A stretch of 8,936 nt of DNA from Firmicutes bacterium HGW-Firmicutes-10 (GCA_002841605.1 PHAF01000076.1:1-8936); one strand, 5' to 3'. Numbered from the stretch's first letter, positions 1-6,885 are shown. Notes: generated by a model from the letters alone, not told the origin. A program made the numbers and translations.

Positions 1-1058
1 ATCTCACTCTTATACTCTTGGTCGATCATGTTGCGAATGCGAGTCATCAACATGTTATACCCTGTTTCCAGTAATCCAATCTCATTGTTCTCATCAATTT
101 CTCGTAGTTTAAACTCATCGATATCAACATTTTTCATGGTATTTGCTAAAGATATGATCGGTTCTGTCAGTCTTGAAGAAAACAAATAGGAAAGATAAAT
201 CGCAAGTATCATAAAGGAAAGCGAAAAAACCAAACCAATCGAAAACAGTCGTAGCGTACTATTATTTATGACACTAAGTGGAACTACTTTAACAATTCTT
301 AGACGTTCGTCTCGAATGGACGTTGAAAAAACCAATGAATTACCGATGGTTTGATAGTCTTGTCCGAAGATGACCTTTGAATAATCTTTGGGTTCATTCT
401 CGATATTTCCGGCCTTAAGCAATACGCGATTATCTTGATCTAACACAAACACCGCACTATCCTGATCGATTTGCAGAATATTGAACAGTTGAGAAGAAAC
501 GGCTTCTTTCAATCGGATGGATATATAACCCACAGTCACACGATCCTCGAATCGTTTGATCGGTCGACGCACAATGACCCGATTGCTACTGCTCTCAAAG
601 TACATATTGAGTTCTTCCCAAGGCAAAGGCATTCCCGATAAAGGCCTAGGAATAATGATCGAATTTTTGATTGAAAATGTCTTGTCACTTTTTATTGCCG
701 TGATGGACAAATCATCGATAAACAATGAATTTGAGTAGTAAAAAACATTCAAGAGATCCCGGGTATAGGTGTATGACTCAAGTTGAGCCTGTAACGATTC
801 ACTGGCCGTCAGTTCAAGATTTTCAATAAGATCCGGATAAATCTGAATATTATTAAACAGAGAGTCCGCTCTTAAATAAATATCATTGATCAGCTGGTTC
901 GCCCATTGCATCTGATATTGATTTGAATCAACGATTTCTTTACGCAACGTGTTCTGTAAAGTAATCGTCGTATATGCAATGACTGACAGCGTTGGTATGA
1001 TTGTGAATATACTGGTGAGAATGGCAAACTTTACACGAATACTCCTGTTTTTTTTCAT
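1..1058 (-). CDS. Sensor histidine kinase, YesM-like, N-terminal part (runs off the window)
   Basis: A reading frame stays open on the minus strand from an ATG at 1058-1056 to the left edge, giving about 352 residues without the C-terminal kinase core. The protein begins MKKNRSIRVKFAILTSIF. It has a membrane segment at about residues 10-30, an extracytoplasmic sensor region at about 31-270, and a second membrane segment at about 271-293 (LFSIGLVFSLSFMILAIYLS). A HAMP-like linker follows (LTEPIISLANTMKNVD, then EIGLLETGYNMLMTRIRNMI). This layout, and the end of the visible part (IDQEYKSE, where YesM proteins lead into the LQxQINPHFLYN motif), match sensor kinases of the YesM/LytS class. These usually pair with an AraC-type response regulator and often control carbohydrate uptake. 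The start is supported by AGGTGG at 1067-1062 and a strong promoter upstream. Any response regulator would lie left of the window. The ligand cannot be told. The kinase assignment is an inference because the catalytic domain is not visible. Confidence 0.85.
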   Translation of the reverse strand, partial: MKKNRSIRVKFAILTSIFTIIPTLSVIAYTTITLQNTLRKEIVDSNQYQMQWANQLINDIYLRADSLFNNIQIYPDLIENLELTASESLQAQLESYTYTRDLLNVFYYSNSLFIDDLSITAIKSDKTFSIKNSIIIPRPLSGMPLPWEELNMYFESSSNRVIVRRPIKRFEDRVTVGYISIRLKEAVSSQLFNILQIDQDSAVFVLDQDNRVLLKAGNIENEPKDYSKVIFGQDYQTIGNSLVFSTSIRDERLRIVKVVPLSVINNSTLRLFSIGLVFSLSFMILAIYLSYLFSSRLTEPIISLANTMKNVDIDEFKLREIDENNEIGLLETGYNMLMTRIRNMIDQEYKSE

Positions 1059-1093
1059 ATTCCACCTGCTTAATGATTTATGTTCTTGATGTG

Positions 1094-1121
1094 ATTATAT
1101 CATGTCAGATAATCTTGTCAT
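1094..1121 (-). promoter_or_regulatory. Promoter of the sensor kinase gene
   Basis: Read on the minus strand, ATGACA (1121-1116) lies 16 nt before a perfect TATAAT (1099-1094), which is preceded by TG one base upstream (extended -10). It lies about 36 nt before the kinase start codon. An inverted repeat GATTAT (1093-1098) / ATAATC (1109-1114), separated by 10 nt, overlaps this promoter and could be a regulator site. That role is inference. Confidence 0.7.
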
Positions 1122-1218
1122 TCTATAAATGTTAAAACGAGAATGTCGGTTATCCGATTCACAGCTGATTGATCGTTGCATAGTAGAAACAGTTATCTTG
1201 AAAACATTTCTGGTCATG

Positions 1219-1247
1219 TTGACATTGAACAAGCGATAGAATACGAT
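1219..1247 (+). promoter_or_regulatory. Promoter of the ABC half-transporter operon
   Basis: TTGACA at 1219-1224, a 17-nt spacer, then TACGAT at 1242-1247 (four of six matches to TATAAT). It sits about 37 nt upstream of the ATG at 1284. This argues that the in-frame ATG at 1176 is not the true start, because the promoter would then lie inside the coding region. Confidence 0.6.
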
Positions 1248-1283
1248 AAATGTGCTAATTATTATGTAGGAAGGAATATCATC

Positions 1284-2891
1284 ATGACATTAAATCAGCT
1301 GTTGCGAAAGAATAAAAAACAGTTAACCCTATATTTGATCGGTGCTTTTATGACGACGATCAGCGGACTATTCTTTACGTTGGCACTTTCCAATGCTTTT
1401 GGCATTATTGAAGAAGCCGACTCCGCCGGCATCCTGCGTCGCATCGCTCTCGTGTTACTGTTTGCCTTTACCCCAATTTTCACTCAAATGCTCTCAAGAT
1501 TTCTGAGAATCGGTTTTATGCGCGATATTTTGATTCAAGTGCGCACACTTGCCTATGAGAAAATCATGTCACATACTTATGAGAGTTTTAGAAAGAATCC
1601 CAAAGAACATTACATGTCCATGTTGGTGTCGGATATCAACTTGTTTGAGAAAGATTTCTTTTTATCCTTTCTTAACATCATTTACAGCTTTGGCAGTTTT
1701 ATACTGGGCGTTACGATTTTGACCTTCATCTCCCCCATCATTGCCTTAGCAACCCTCTTTGTATCATTGATACTGTTTACCGTGACCAAAGTGTTTGAGC
1801 CGGTTGCCAGAAAGACCAAGCAACAGACCCAAGAAGCCAATGCGAATTACAATGTGCAATTGACCAACATCCTTAATGGTATGGAAGTCATCAAGTTGTA
1901 TCATGTGGAAGAGAATTTCAAAAAGCCCTTTGAAAATATCGTGTTTGCTTTAGAAAATATCAAAAAGCGGGCTTTTAGGATCGATGAGTTCCAGTCCAAC
2001 TTAAATCACTGGATCGCCGGTACATTTCAAATGATCATTTATATTTATGCGACTTATCTTTACATTCAGGATTTGGTTTCCCTGACCTCTTTGATATTGG
2101 TGTTCAATCTGATCGGACAGTTGGTGTGGAGCATGATCAGTGGATTCAACTTCATCAACCGGTTCAAGACTTCGATCGATATTTTCAACCGGATCACACA
2201 ACCGCAAGTCAACCCACAGGCCGTGAATAAAATGACTTTTAGAGAAGTCTTAAGAGTTAAGAATTTGAACTTCTCTTATGGAGAGCATAAGATTTTACAA
2301 AATCTGAACTTCTCGGTCAAACCGAAGGACAAAGTTCTGATCATCGGTCCATCCGGTGCCGGTAAGACGACGTTGCTTAATTGTCTGGCTCAAAACTTAT
2401 CGACGTATCAAGGAGAAATCATCGTAGACTCCCATGAACTGCGGACCATTCAAACGGAAAGTTTCTTAAAGTCTTGCGGATATATCCGTCAACAACACTT
2501 TTTGTTTAACGATTCGATCAAAAACAACGTCATCCTGGCTTCTCCTTTTGACAAAGAGAAGTTTGATAAGGTGATGAAAGATGTCGATTTGTATGACTGG
2601 ATCACGACGTTACAAGCGAAGGAAGATCATATCCTGGAACAAGACGGTCTCAATATTTCAGGTGGTCAGCGTCAGCGCTTAAGTATTGCCCGAGAGTTGT
2701 ACCATGACCGCGAAGTATTGTTTGTGGATGAACCTTCCGCAAGTCTGGACGATCAGACCGCGCAACACATATACGATACACTACTGAATCTGGATAAGAC
2801 ATTGATTTGTGTTTCCCATCGACACTTGGATTATTTGTCGAAACATTTCGACACCAAGATCGAACTGGAAACCTTAGGAGTTGCGATATGA
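1284..2891 (+). CDS. ABC exporter half-transporter, first subunit (membrane domain fused to ATPase)
   Basis: A 535-residue half-transporter with an N-terminal membrane domain and a C-terminal ATP-binding domain. Hydrophobic stretches lie at about residues 14-38, 50-70, 125-170 and 242-285, which fits the six helices of type IV (ABCB-like) exporters. The ATPase shows Walker A GPSGAGKT (355-362), a Q-loop Gln in GYIRQQ, signature SGGQRQR (459-465), Walker B VLFVDE with D482 and E483, a normal D-loop (SASLDD), and H512 in VSHR. All catalytic residues are present. The start at 1284 is chosen over the in-frame ATG at 1176 because it has AGGAAGG at 1268-1274. The extra 36 residues are also hydrophilic and overlap the likely promoter. 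The last four bases overlap the next gene as ATGA, so the two are probably coupled and form a heterodimer. The substrate (drug, peptide or lipid) cannot be told. No peptidase domain is present. Confidence 0.93.
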   Translation: MTLNQLLRKNKKQLTLYLIGAFMTTISGLFFTLALSNAFGIIEEADSAGILRRIALVLLFAFTPIFTQMLSRFLRIGFMRDILIQVRTLAYEKIMSHTYESFRKNPKEHYMSMLVSDINLFEKDFFLSFLNIIYSFGSFILGVTILTFISPIIALATLFVSLILFTVTKVFEPVARKTKQQTQEANANYNVQLTNILNGMEVIKLYHVEENFKKPFENIVFALENIKKRAFRIDEFQSNLNHWIAGTFQMIIYIYATYLYIQDLVSLTSLILVFNLIGQLVWSMISGFNFINRFKTSIDIFNRITQPQVNPQAVNKMTFREVLRVKNLNFSYGEHKILQNLNFSVKPKDKVLIIGPSGAGKTTLLNCLAQNLSTYQGEIIVDSHELRTIQTESFLKSCGYIRQQHFLFNDSIKNNVILASPFDKEKFDKVMKDVDLYDWITTLQAKEDHILEQDGLNISGGQRQRLSIARELYHDREVLFVDEPSASLDDQTAQHIYDTLLNLDKTLICVSHRHLDYLSKHFDTKIELETLGVAI

Positions 2892-4525
2892 GAAAAATGA
2901 AATTAGGGAACATCCCTTGGCTGATCGTCAATGTCATCCACACGATATTTTTCGTTTCTCTATCCGGATGGAATATCTATTTGCTCAAAGTCATCACTGA
3001 TTACGGCTTGGCAAGAGAAATGGACAAAGTCCTCGAAACGGCTCAGTTGATGCTGATGATCATGCTGGGTTCTTTGGTTTTAGATTCCATCGGCACATTA
3101 TTGAAATCCAAGTATTTGGAAACCAGTCTGAAACAGTTAAAGAATCACTATATCCATCAATTGATGGAACAAGATATAACGCAGTTACAAAAAGAGCAAT
3201 GCAATATCTACCGCTCGAATCTGACCAATGACTTCGACCGGTTTGAAGAAAAATTCCTGTTCAATATCCTTGAAATCATCCATATGGCCTCACGCTTTCT
3301 GATGTCTGTTGTCATCGTGGCTACAGTCAGTCTTTACTTAGTCGCAGTTGCCTTTGCGATGCTCGTCATCTTTGTGTTTATCACAGGGAAAACAAACAAA
3401 CCTGTACAAAAATCCGAAGCGAAGAAATCAAAGTCGTTACAAGAGTATACGGATTTCGTCAATGAAACACTTAACGGCTTTGAAATCATCAAGCAACATC
3501 AACTTCAAAACCTTCGGTTTGATGCTTTTGTCAGTAAGGCAACCAAAGTACAAAAAGATAACTACACAGTCGATAAGCAATCGACGAAAGTTGATGCACT
3601 GAACAACTTTATACAAACCAGCATCATCTTTACGTTGATCGTATCCGGCATATTGTTTGCCAGAAGTGCAGAAGCTTCACTTGGCTCATTGATTATGGTC
3701 GCAACCAGTTTCGGCAATGTCATGTGGCCGTTGCAACGTTTTACTCCGGTCATCACGCAAATGAAAGGGATCATCAAAGTATTGGATGAATTTGATAAAA
3801 ACCTGAATCGCCCCATCATTGATCGTCACATTCGCGTAGACGATTTCCAGTCTCTGCTTTTCGAACATTGTGACTTGGGTTATGAAGATGATCCGCAACC
3901 CATCCTTCAATCGGTCAATCTGGATATAAACAAGTCCGAGAAAGTTCTGATTGTCGGACACAGTGGAGCCGGAAAATCAACCGTGTTAAAAACGATTCGA
4001 CAGTCCATCTTGCCTAAAAACGGGTTGGTACGTCTGGATCAAACGAATATCTTCGATATCGTCCCAATAGATTATTACTCCTTGTTTGCTACGGTCGATC
4101 AGATTGGGTTCATATTCAATGGAACGATTTTGGAAAATGTGACGATGTATCAACCCATGGATGAACAAAAGGTACGCGATGCATTGAATCAGGTCGGATT
4201 ATCCGATTTGAACATTCATGAAACACTGCGCAATAACGGAGCCAACGTATCCGGTGGACAGCGTGCACGACTCATGTTGGCTCGGGCTCTGTGCTTAAAC
4301 TCTGAAGTGATCTTGTGCGATGAAATTTTCTCGAGTCTGGAACAATCCATTGCCCGCAGCATTGAAAGAGACATCCTGAACTTAAATAAAACAATCATCA
4401 ATGTGAGTCATATCATCTTTAAAGATCAGTTACCGTTGTATGACAAGATCTATATTGTCGATCAGGGAACGATCCGATTGACAACAGATATTCAAGAAGT
4501 CTGGTCCAGAATGATCATCACATAA
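2888..4525 (+). CDS. ABC exporter half-transporter, second subunit
   Basis: A 545-residue partner of the preceding subunit with the same layout. Hydrophobic stretches lie at about residues 9-36, 53-75, 127-167 and 237-280, followed by an ATPase domain. Motifs are an A-loop Tyr (LGYEDD), Walker A GHSGAGKS (357-364), a Q-loop Gln in TVDQIGFIF, signature SGGQRARL (455-462), Walker B VILCDE with D478 and E479, and H508 in NVSHI. The residues after Walker B read IFSSLEQS where the family usually has PTSALD, so the D-loop Asp is replaced by Glu and the Pro by Ile. The first subunit does not show this. The start at 2888 is set by AGGAG at 2876-2880 with a 7-nt spacer and by the ATGA overlap. A frame reading back to 2807 lies inside the upstream gene. 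A terminator follows at once, so the operon has two genes. Heterodimer formation is inferred from the coupling. Confidence 0.92.
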   Translation: MRKMKLGNIPWLIVNVIHTIFFVSLSGWNIYLLKVITDYGLAREMDKVLETAQLMLMIMLGSLVLDSIGTLLKSKYLETSLKQLKNHYIHQLMEQDITQLQKEQCNIYRSNLTNDFDRFEEKFLFNILEIIHMASRFLMSVVIVATVSLYLVAVAFAMLVIFVFITGKTNKPVQKSEAKKSKSLQEYTDFVNETLNGFEIIKQHQLQNLRFDAFVSKATKVQKDNYTVDKQSTKVDALNNFIQTSIIFTLIVSGILFARSAEASLGSLIMVATSFGNVMWPLQRFTPVITQMKGIIKVLDEFDKNLNRPIIDRHIRVDDFQSLLFEHCDLGYEDDPQPILQSVNLDINKSEKVLIVGHSGAGKSTVLKTIRQSILPKNGLVRLDQTNIFDIVPIDYYSLFATVDQIGFIFNGTILENVTMYQPMDEQKVRDALNQVGLSDLNIHETLRNNGANVSGGQRARLMLARALCLNSEVILCDEIFSSLEQSIARSIERDILNLNKTIINVSHIIFKDQLPLYDKIYIVDQGTIRLTTDIQEVWSRMIIT

Positions 4526-4537
4526 TCAGTATAAATT

Positions 4538-4560
4538 ATCGTCAGCAATGACGATTTTTT
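4538..4560 (+). terminator. Intrinsic terminator of the ABC operon
   Basis: A perfect 7-bp stem ATCGTCA / TGACGAT (4538-4544 and 4549-4555) with a GCAA tetraloop and a run of T directly after, 13 nt past the stop codon of the second ABC subunit. Confidence 0.88.
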
Positions 4561-4573
4561 CTGCAAAAAATCA

Positions 4574-4602
4574 TTGACAGGAAATGCCTGTTGATTTATA
4601 TT
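4574..4602 (+). promoter_or_regulatory. Promoter of the tetR-type gene and membrane protein
   Basis: Consensus TTGACA at 4574-4579, an exact 17-nt spacer, then TATATT at 4597-4602. It is followed by a short leader and the ribosome binding site AAGGAGG (4621-4627), 5 nt before the ATG at 4633. The near-ideal promoter overlaid by palindromes suggests a gene pair held off by a repressor. Confidence 0.85.
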
Positions 4603-4616
4603 TAACTTAGTTAAAT
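4600..4616. promoter_or_regulatory. Palindromic operator, probably for the TetR-type regulator
   Basis: A perfect 17-bp palindrome, ATTTAACT-T-AGTTAAAT, covers the end of the -10 box and the expected transcription start. Its position and odd-length symmetry suit a TetR dimer that represses its own promoter. A second, shorter inverted repeat ACAGG-N5-CCTGT (4577-4591) lies in the -35/-10 spacer. Binding by the adjacent regulator is inference. Confidence 0.65.
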
Positions 4617-4632
4617 TTTAAAGGAGGATGCA

Positions 4633-5229
4633 ATGTCATCAATCACTCATAAACAAAAGCGAATAGCAGCCAAATTTATCCAAGTCACAAGGGATTTGGT
4701 TGTAAATGAGGGGTATGAATCAGTGACTGTGCGTAAAGTAGCTCACCTGGCTGAATACACCTTCCCGGCTTTGTATCATTATTTCGAAGATTTTGATCAC
4801 TTAATGGTGTTGACCAAAGCTGAAATGATAAGAGATGCCGTCAATGCGATCCAACATAACATCCAAAAGAATGGAAGCGAATCAGATCTACCTATTACGT
4901 TTAAGACCTATATTCGCTATTACATTGAAAATCCCAATATCTTTCGCTTCTTTAACTACCACATTACTCCGGATAAGTATCAGACATTGCTTATGAACGA
5001 GACGCCTGATTTCAATCAGCTTTACACACGATCACTCGCAGAATATGTAAAGTCGGGCAAGTTAAAATCAAGCGATATCGAGGTCTTCGCAAAAACCGTC
5101 ATATTTACGATTCACGGAATGATTGCATTGAGTTTCTCAAATAATGGAGATTTGAATGAAGACTCCATTATGAAGCAATTCGATCACATCTTAAGTTTTA
5201 TTTCCAGCAAAGGAGATTCTCATGAATAA
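4633..5229 (+). CDS. TetR/AcrR-family transcriptional regulator
   Basis: A 198-residue protein of normal length for the family. The N-terminal helix-turn-helix is clear at about residues 31-57: SVTVRKVAHLAEYTFPALYH followed by YFEDFDHL, matching the TetR pattern (TVRxIAxxAGVSxxxLYxYF). The usual Gly-Val-Ser of the turn is replaced by Glu-Tyr-Thr. The C-terminal part (about 60-198) is helical and would bind a ligand and dimerise, but I do not recognise a subfamily. AAGGAGG lies just upstream. The gene overlaps the next one by 8 nt, so they are co-transcribed, and the palindrome in its promoter suggests autorepression. The ABC exporter upstream is separated by a terminator and has its own promoter, so control of it would have to act in trans. 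No similar palindrome is evident at that promoter. Confidence 0.9.
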   Translation: MSSITHKQKRIAAKFIQVTRDLVVNEGYESVTVRKVAHLAEYTFPALYHYFEDFDHLMVLTKAEMIRDAVNAIQHNIQKNGSESDLPITFKTYIRYYIENPNIFRFFNYHITPDKYQTLLMNETPDFNQLYTRSLAEYVKSGKLKSSDIEVFAKTVIFTIHGMIALSFSNNGDLNEDSIMKQFDHILSFISSKGDSHE

Positions 5230-5908
5230 TCCCGTTCAAACTTACAAGACCCTCTTCAACATTGCCGTCATCAGCGGATCAATCATGCTCATGTTGATTC
5301 CTATTCAAATCTTCATCTTCGCCTCTTGGCCACCACCGACCACGACTCAAGGGTTCTTCGATTTATATAACCAAAATCCACTGCTCGGATTACTGAGTCT
5401 GGACTTCCTTTACATTATAAATAATGTTTTGATCGTTCCTCTTTATCTCGCCATCGCAATAACCTTAAAAAATCATAGCCGTGTCTTATTACCATTGGCA
5501 CTGATTTTGGGGTTCATCGGTATCGCCGCCTACTATCCAACCAATCCGGCATTCGAATTTCTCGTGCTAGCCCCAAAGTATGCACTCGCGCCGAATGCAG
5601 ACAAAGTCGTTTTTTTGGCCGCCGGAGAAACACTGCTGGCCAACTATATCGGAACGGCTTTTAATGTCTATTATGTTCTAAATGCCTTCACACTGATTTC
5701 ACTCTCTGTTTTGATGTTGAAAAGCAGACTTTACACAAAAACGACCTCAATTATCGGGCTTACTTCGGGAATATTCATGATCATCCCATCCACTGCTGGA
5801 ATCGTTGGCCTGGTATTCTCATTACTCTCTCTTATACCCTGGATCTTCTTTGTCGCACTTCTTATCAATCAGTATAGAAAAACGGACTTTCAAGTGAAAT
5901 TCTTGTAG
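5222..5908 (+). CDS. Polytopic membrane protein, DUF4386-like
   Basis: A 228-residue integral membrane protein with about six hydrophobic segments, at about residues 10-35, 54-82, 88-104, 138-166, 173-193 and 195-217. Size, spacing and phrases such as NNVLIVPLYLAIAITL and GTAFNVYYVLNAFTLIS resemble the DUF4386 family, whose function is unknown. This is a judgement by eye and not a search result. No transporter signature, enzyme motif or lipoprotein signal is visible. The start at 5222 has AAGGAG at 5210-5215 and overlaps the end of the TetR gene by 8 nt, so translation is probably coupled. The regulator therefore probably controls this protein, perhaps in response to a membrane-active or hydrophobic compound. 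That role is inference. Confidence 0.8.
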   Translation: MNNPVQTYKTLFNIAVISGSIMLMLIPIQIFIFASWPPPTTTQGFFDLYNQNPLLGLLSLDFLYIINNVLIVPLYLAIAITLKNHSRVLLPLALILGFIGIAAYYPTNPAFEFLVLAPKYALAPNADKVVFLAAGETLLANYIGTAFNVYYVLNAFTLISLSVLMLKSRLYTKTTSIIGLTSGIFMIIPSTAGIVGLVFSLLSLIPWIFFVALLINQYRKTDFQVKFL

Positions 5909-5911
5909 AAA

Positions 5912-5966
5912 CATATGAAAAAAATGCTATTATTTCATTTTTCATGAAAAATATCATATTTTTTCA
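5912..5966. repeat. Nested AT-rich inverted repeats between the membrane protein and the 112-residue gene
   Basis: The stretch contains a perfect 16-bp palindrome ATTTTTCATGAAAAAT (5937-5952). Outer arms TGAAAAAA (5916-5923) and TTTTTTCA (5959-5966) flank it, and each outer arm can also partly pair with an inner one. It may act as a weak AT-rich terminator or a protein binding site. No GC-rich terminator follows the upstream gene, and no convincing promoter for the downstream gene could be picked here. Confidence 0.45.
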
Positions 5967-6025
5967 AGCGAAACAGATGCACAACCTTTCTGGATGTGGT
6001 AAACTACCGCAAAGGAGGAAAACGC

Positions 6026-6364
6026 ATGAAAGCATCACAACTTCAAGAGCAAGATTGGGTAAGATTTGATCCCGAGAATCAAGAGATGGAAGTTGATAAG
6101 GAATTGTTGGACGTATTGGCTTACTTTGCCTACACGACTGCACAATCCGCACTCAACATTCCGGTCATCAAGAATACCTATCTTCAATCTTATATCGAAG
6201 AACTAGAAATGCCAATCGATTCCTACCAAGATATACGACACTTTCGTGGATTTACATTCTTGTATTCCACCTTGTCCAACCGTCTGATTTGTACGACCAA
6301 AGGACAACATGCCGTTATGCAAAGTGAATTGCGCAAATATAAAAACCTTCGAGATAAATCATAA
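6026..6364 (+). CDS. Unrecognised 112-residue cytoplasmic protein
   Basis: A small soluble protein, MKASQLQEQDWVRFDPENQE onward, which I do not recognise. It has no signal peptide, membrane segment, cysteine cluster or known catalytic motif. It looks mixed helical: an acidic N-terminal third (about 8-30), a hydrophobic middle (LLDVLAYFAYTTAQSALNIP, about 27-46) and a basic tail (LRKYKNLRDKS). It is likely a real gene. AAAGGAGG at 6011-6018 precedes the ATG by 7 nt, and a clean terminator starts at the stop codon. A GTG at 5996 in the same frame would add ten residues but has no ribosome binding site and would place the Shine-Dalgarno inside the gene. No functional link to its neighbours can be shown. 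Confidence 0.75.
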   Translation: MKASQLQEQDWVRFDPENQEMEVDKELLDVLAYFAYTTAQSALNIPVIKNTYLQSYIEELEMPIDSYQDIRHFRGFTFLYSTLSNRLICTTKGQHAVMQSELRKYKNLRDKS

Positions 6365-6384
6365 AAAGCCGAAAGGCTTTTTTT
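6363..6384 (+). terminator. Intrinsic terminator after the 112-residue gene
   Basis: An 8-bp stem AAAAAGCC / GGCTTTTT with a GAAA tetraloop (6371-6374), followed by two more T. It overlaps the last bases of the stop codon, so it ends this transcript before the dhaM promoter. Confidence 0.88.
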
Positions 6385-6399
6385 GTCGATGTTTAAATT

Positions 6400-6428
6400 T
6401 TGACAAATCATCATAAAATAAGTAAGAT
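6400..6428 (+). promoter_or_regulatory. Promoter of the dhaM-like gene
   Basis: Consensus TTGACA at 6400-6405, a 17-nt spacer and TAAGAT at 6423-6428, followed by AGGAGG at 6441-6446 with a 7-nt gap to the ATG at 6454. With the terminators on both sides, this makes the gene monocistronic. Confidence 0.75.
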
Positions 6429-6453
6429 TCATTTATACACAGGAGGACCAACT

Positions 6454-6855
6454 ATGGCAGCCATTATATTAGTATCACATAGCTATAAAATTACCGAAGG
6501 TCTAAAAGAAATGATTGAGGAAATGACCTCGCATACCGAAAGCATTGAAATCATCTCGGCAGGCGGTACCGACGATCAACGTCTGGGAACCGATGCCGTC
6601 AAAATCAGTGAGTACATCCGTCAATGTGCCCACCACGATAATATCTATTTATTTGCGGATTTGGGCAGTGCTGTCTTTAGCATTGAAGCTGCCATCGAAC
6701 TGATCGAAGATGAAGAACTTGCGGGCAAGTGTACTTATGTTCCGGGTCCAATCGTTGAGGGAGCCTTTGTTGCTTCAGTTCAATGCATGGTCGACCCAAG
6801 CAAAGCAGCGATCTTGCGAGAAGCAGAAAAAATCAGGTCCGGTACATTTAATTAA
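6454..6855 (+). CDS. dhaM: DhaM-like PTS phosphocarrier subunit of dihydroxyacetone kinase
   Basis: A 133-residue single-domain protein of the EIIA-mannose fold. In the family, DhaM takes phosphate from HPr on a histidine near the N-terminus and passes it to ADP bound on DhaL, which phosphorylates dihydroxyacetone bound to DhaK. The N-terminus MAAIILVSHS gives the typical VSHS motif with the expected phosphorylated histidine at H9. Further family signs are ISAGGTDDQRLGTDAVKIS (GGxDD and GTD) and FADLGSAVFSIEAAIEL. The length matches the short Bacillota form and not the longer fusion with HPr and EI domains seen in E. coli. The start at 6454 is set by AGGAGG; an in-frame ATG at 6400 would cover the promoter. 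No dhaK or dhaL lies next to it, which is unusual. It could act with kinase subunits coded elsewhere, or carry phosphate to another target. The family call is firm and the substrate less so. Confidence 0.87.
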   Translation: MAAIILVSHSYKITEGLKEMIEEMTSHTESIEIISAGGTDDQRLGTDAVKISEYIRQCAHHDNIYLFADLGSAVFSIEAAIELIEDEELAGKCTYVPGPIVEGAFVASVQCMVDPSKAAILREAEKIRSGTFN

Positions 6856-6857
6856 GC

Positions 6858-6885
6858 AAAAGAGCAGCCCCCGCTGCTCTTTTTT
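6858..6885. terminator. Terminator shared by dhaM and the convergent sugar permease gene
   Basis: A perfect 11-bp stem AAAAGAGCAGC / GCTGCTCTTTT (6858-6868 and 6873-6883) with a CCCC loop, followed by T on the plus strand. Because the arms are A-rich and T-rich, the minus strand also reads a hairpin ending in TTTT. It can therefore end transcription from both sides, 27 nt past the permease stop. Confidence 0.85.

Noticed and set aside
556..738. Plus-strand open frame of 60 codons
   Set aside because: It lies antisense within the sensor kinase gene, which continues open across it, and it has no ribosome binding site.
2650..2943. Minus-strand open frame of 97 codons opposite the ABC subunit junction
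   Set aside because: It lies antisense to the conserved ATPase motifs of the first subunit, so its openness is explained by that gene.
5996..6025. Upstream GTG start for the 112-residue gene
   Set aside because: It has no Shine-Dalgarno sequence, while AAAGGAGG lies inside the extension at the right distance for the ATG at 6026.
6454..6855. Mannose-type PTS EIIA component instead of DhaM
   Set aside because: The VSHS phosphorylation motif, the GGTDD...GTD stretch and the absence of EIIB/C/D genes nearby fit DhaM better than a mannose EIIA.
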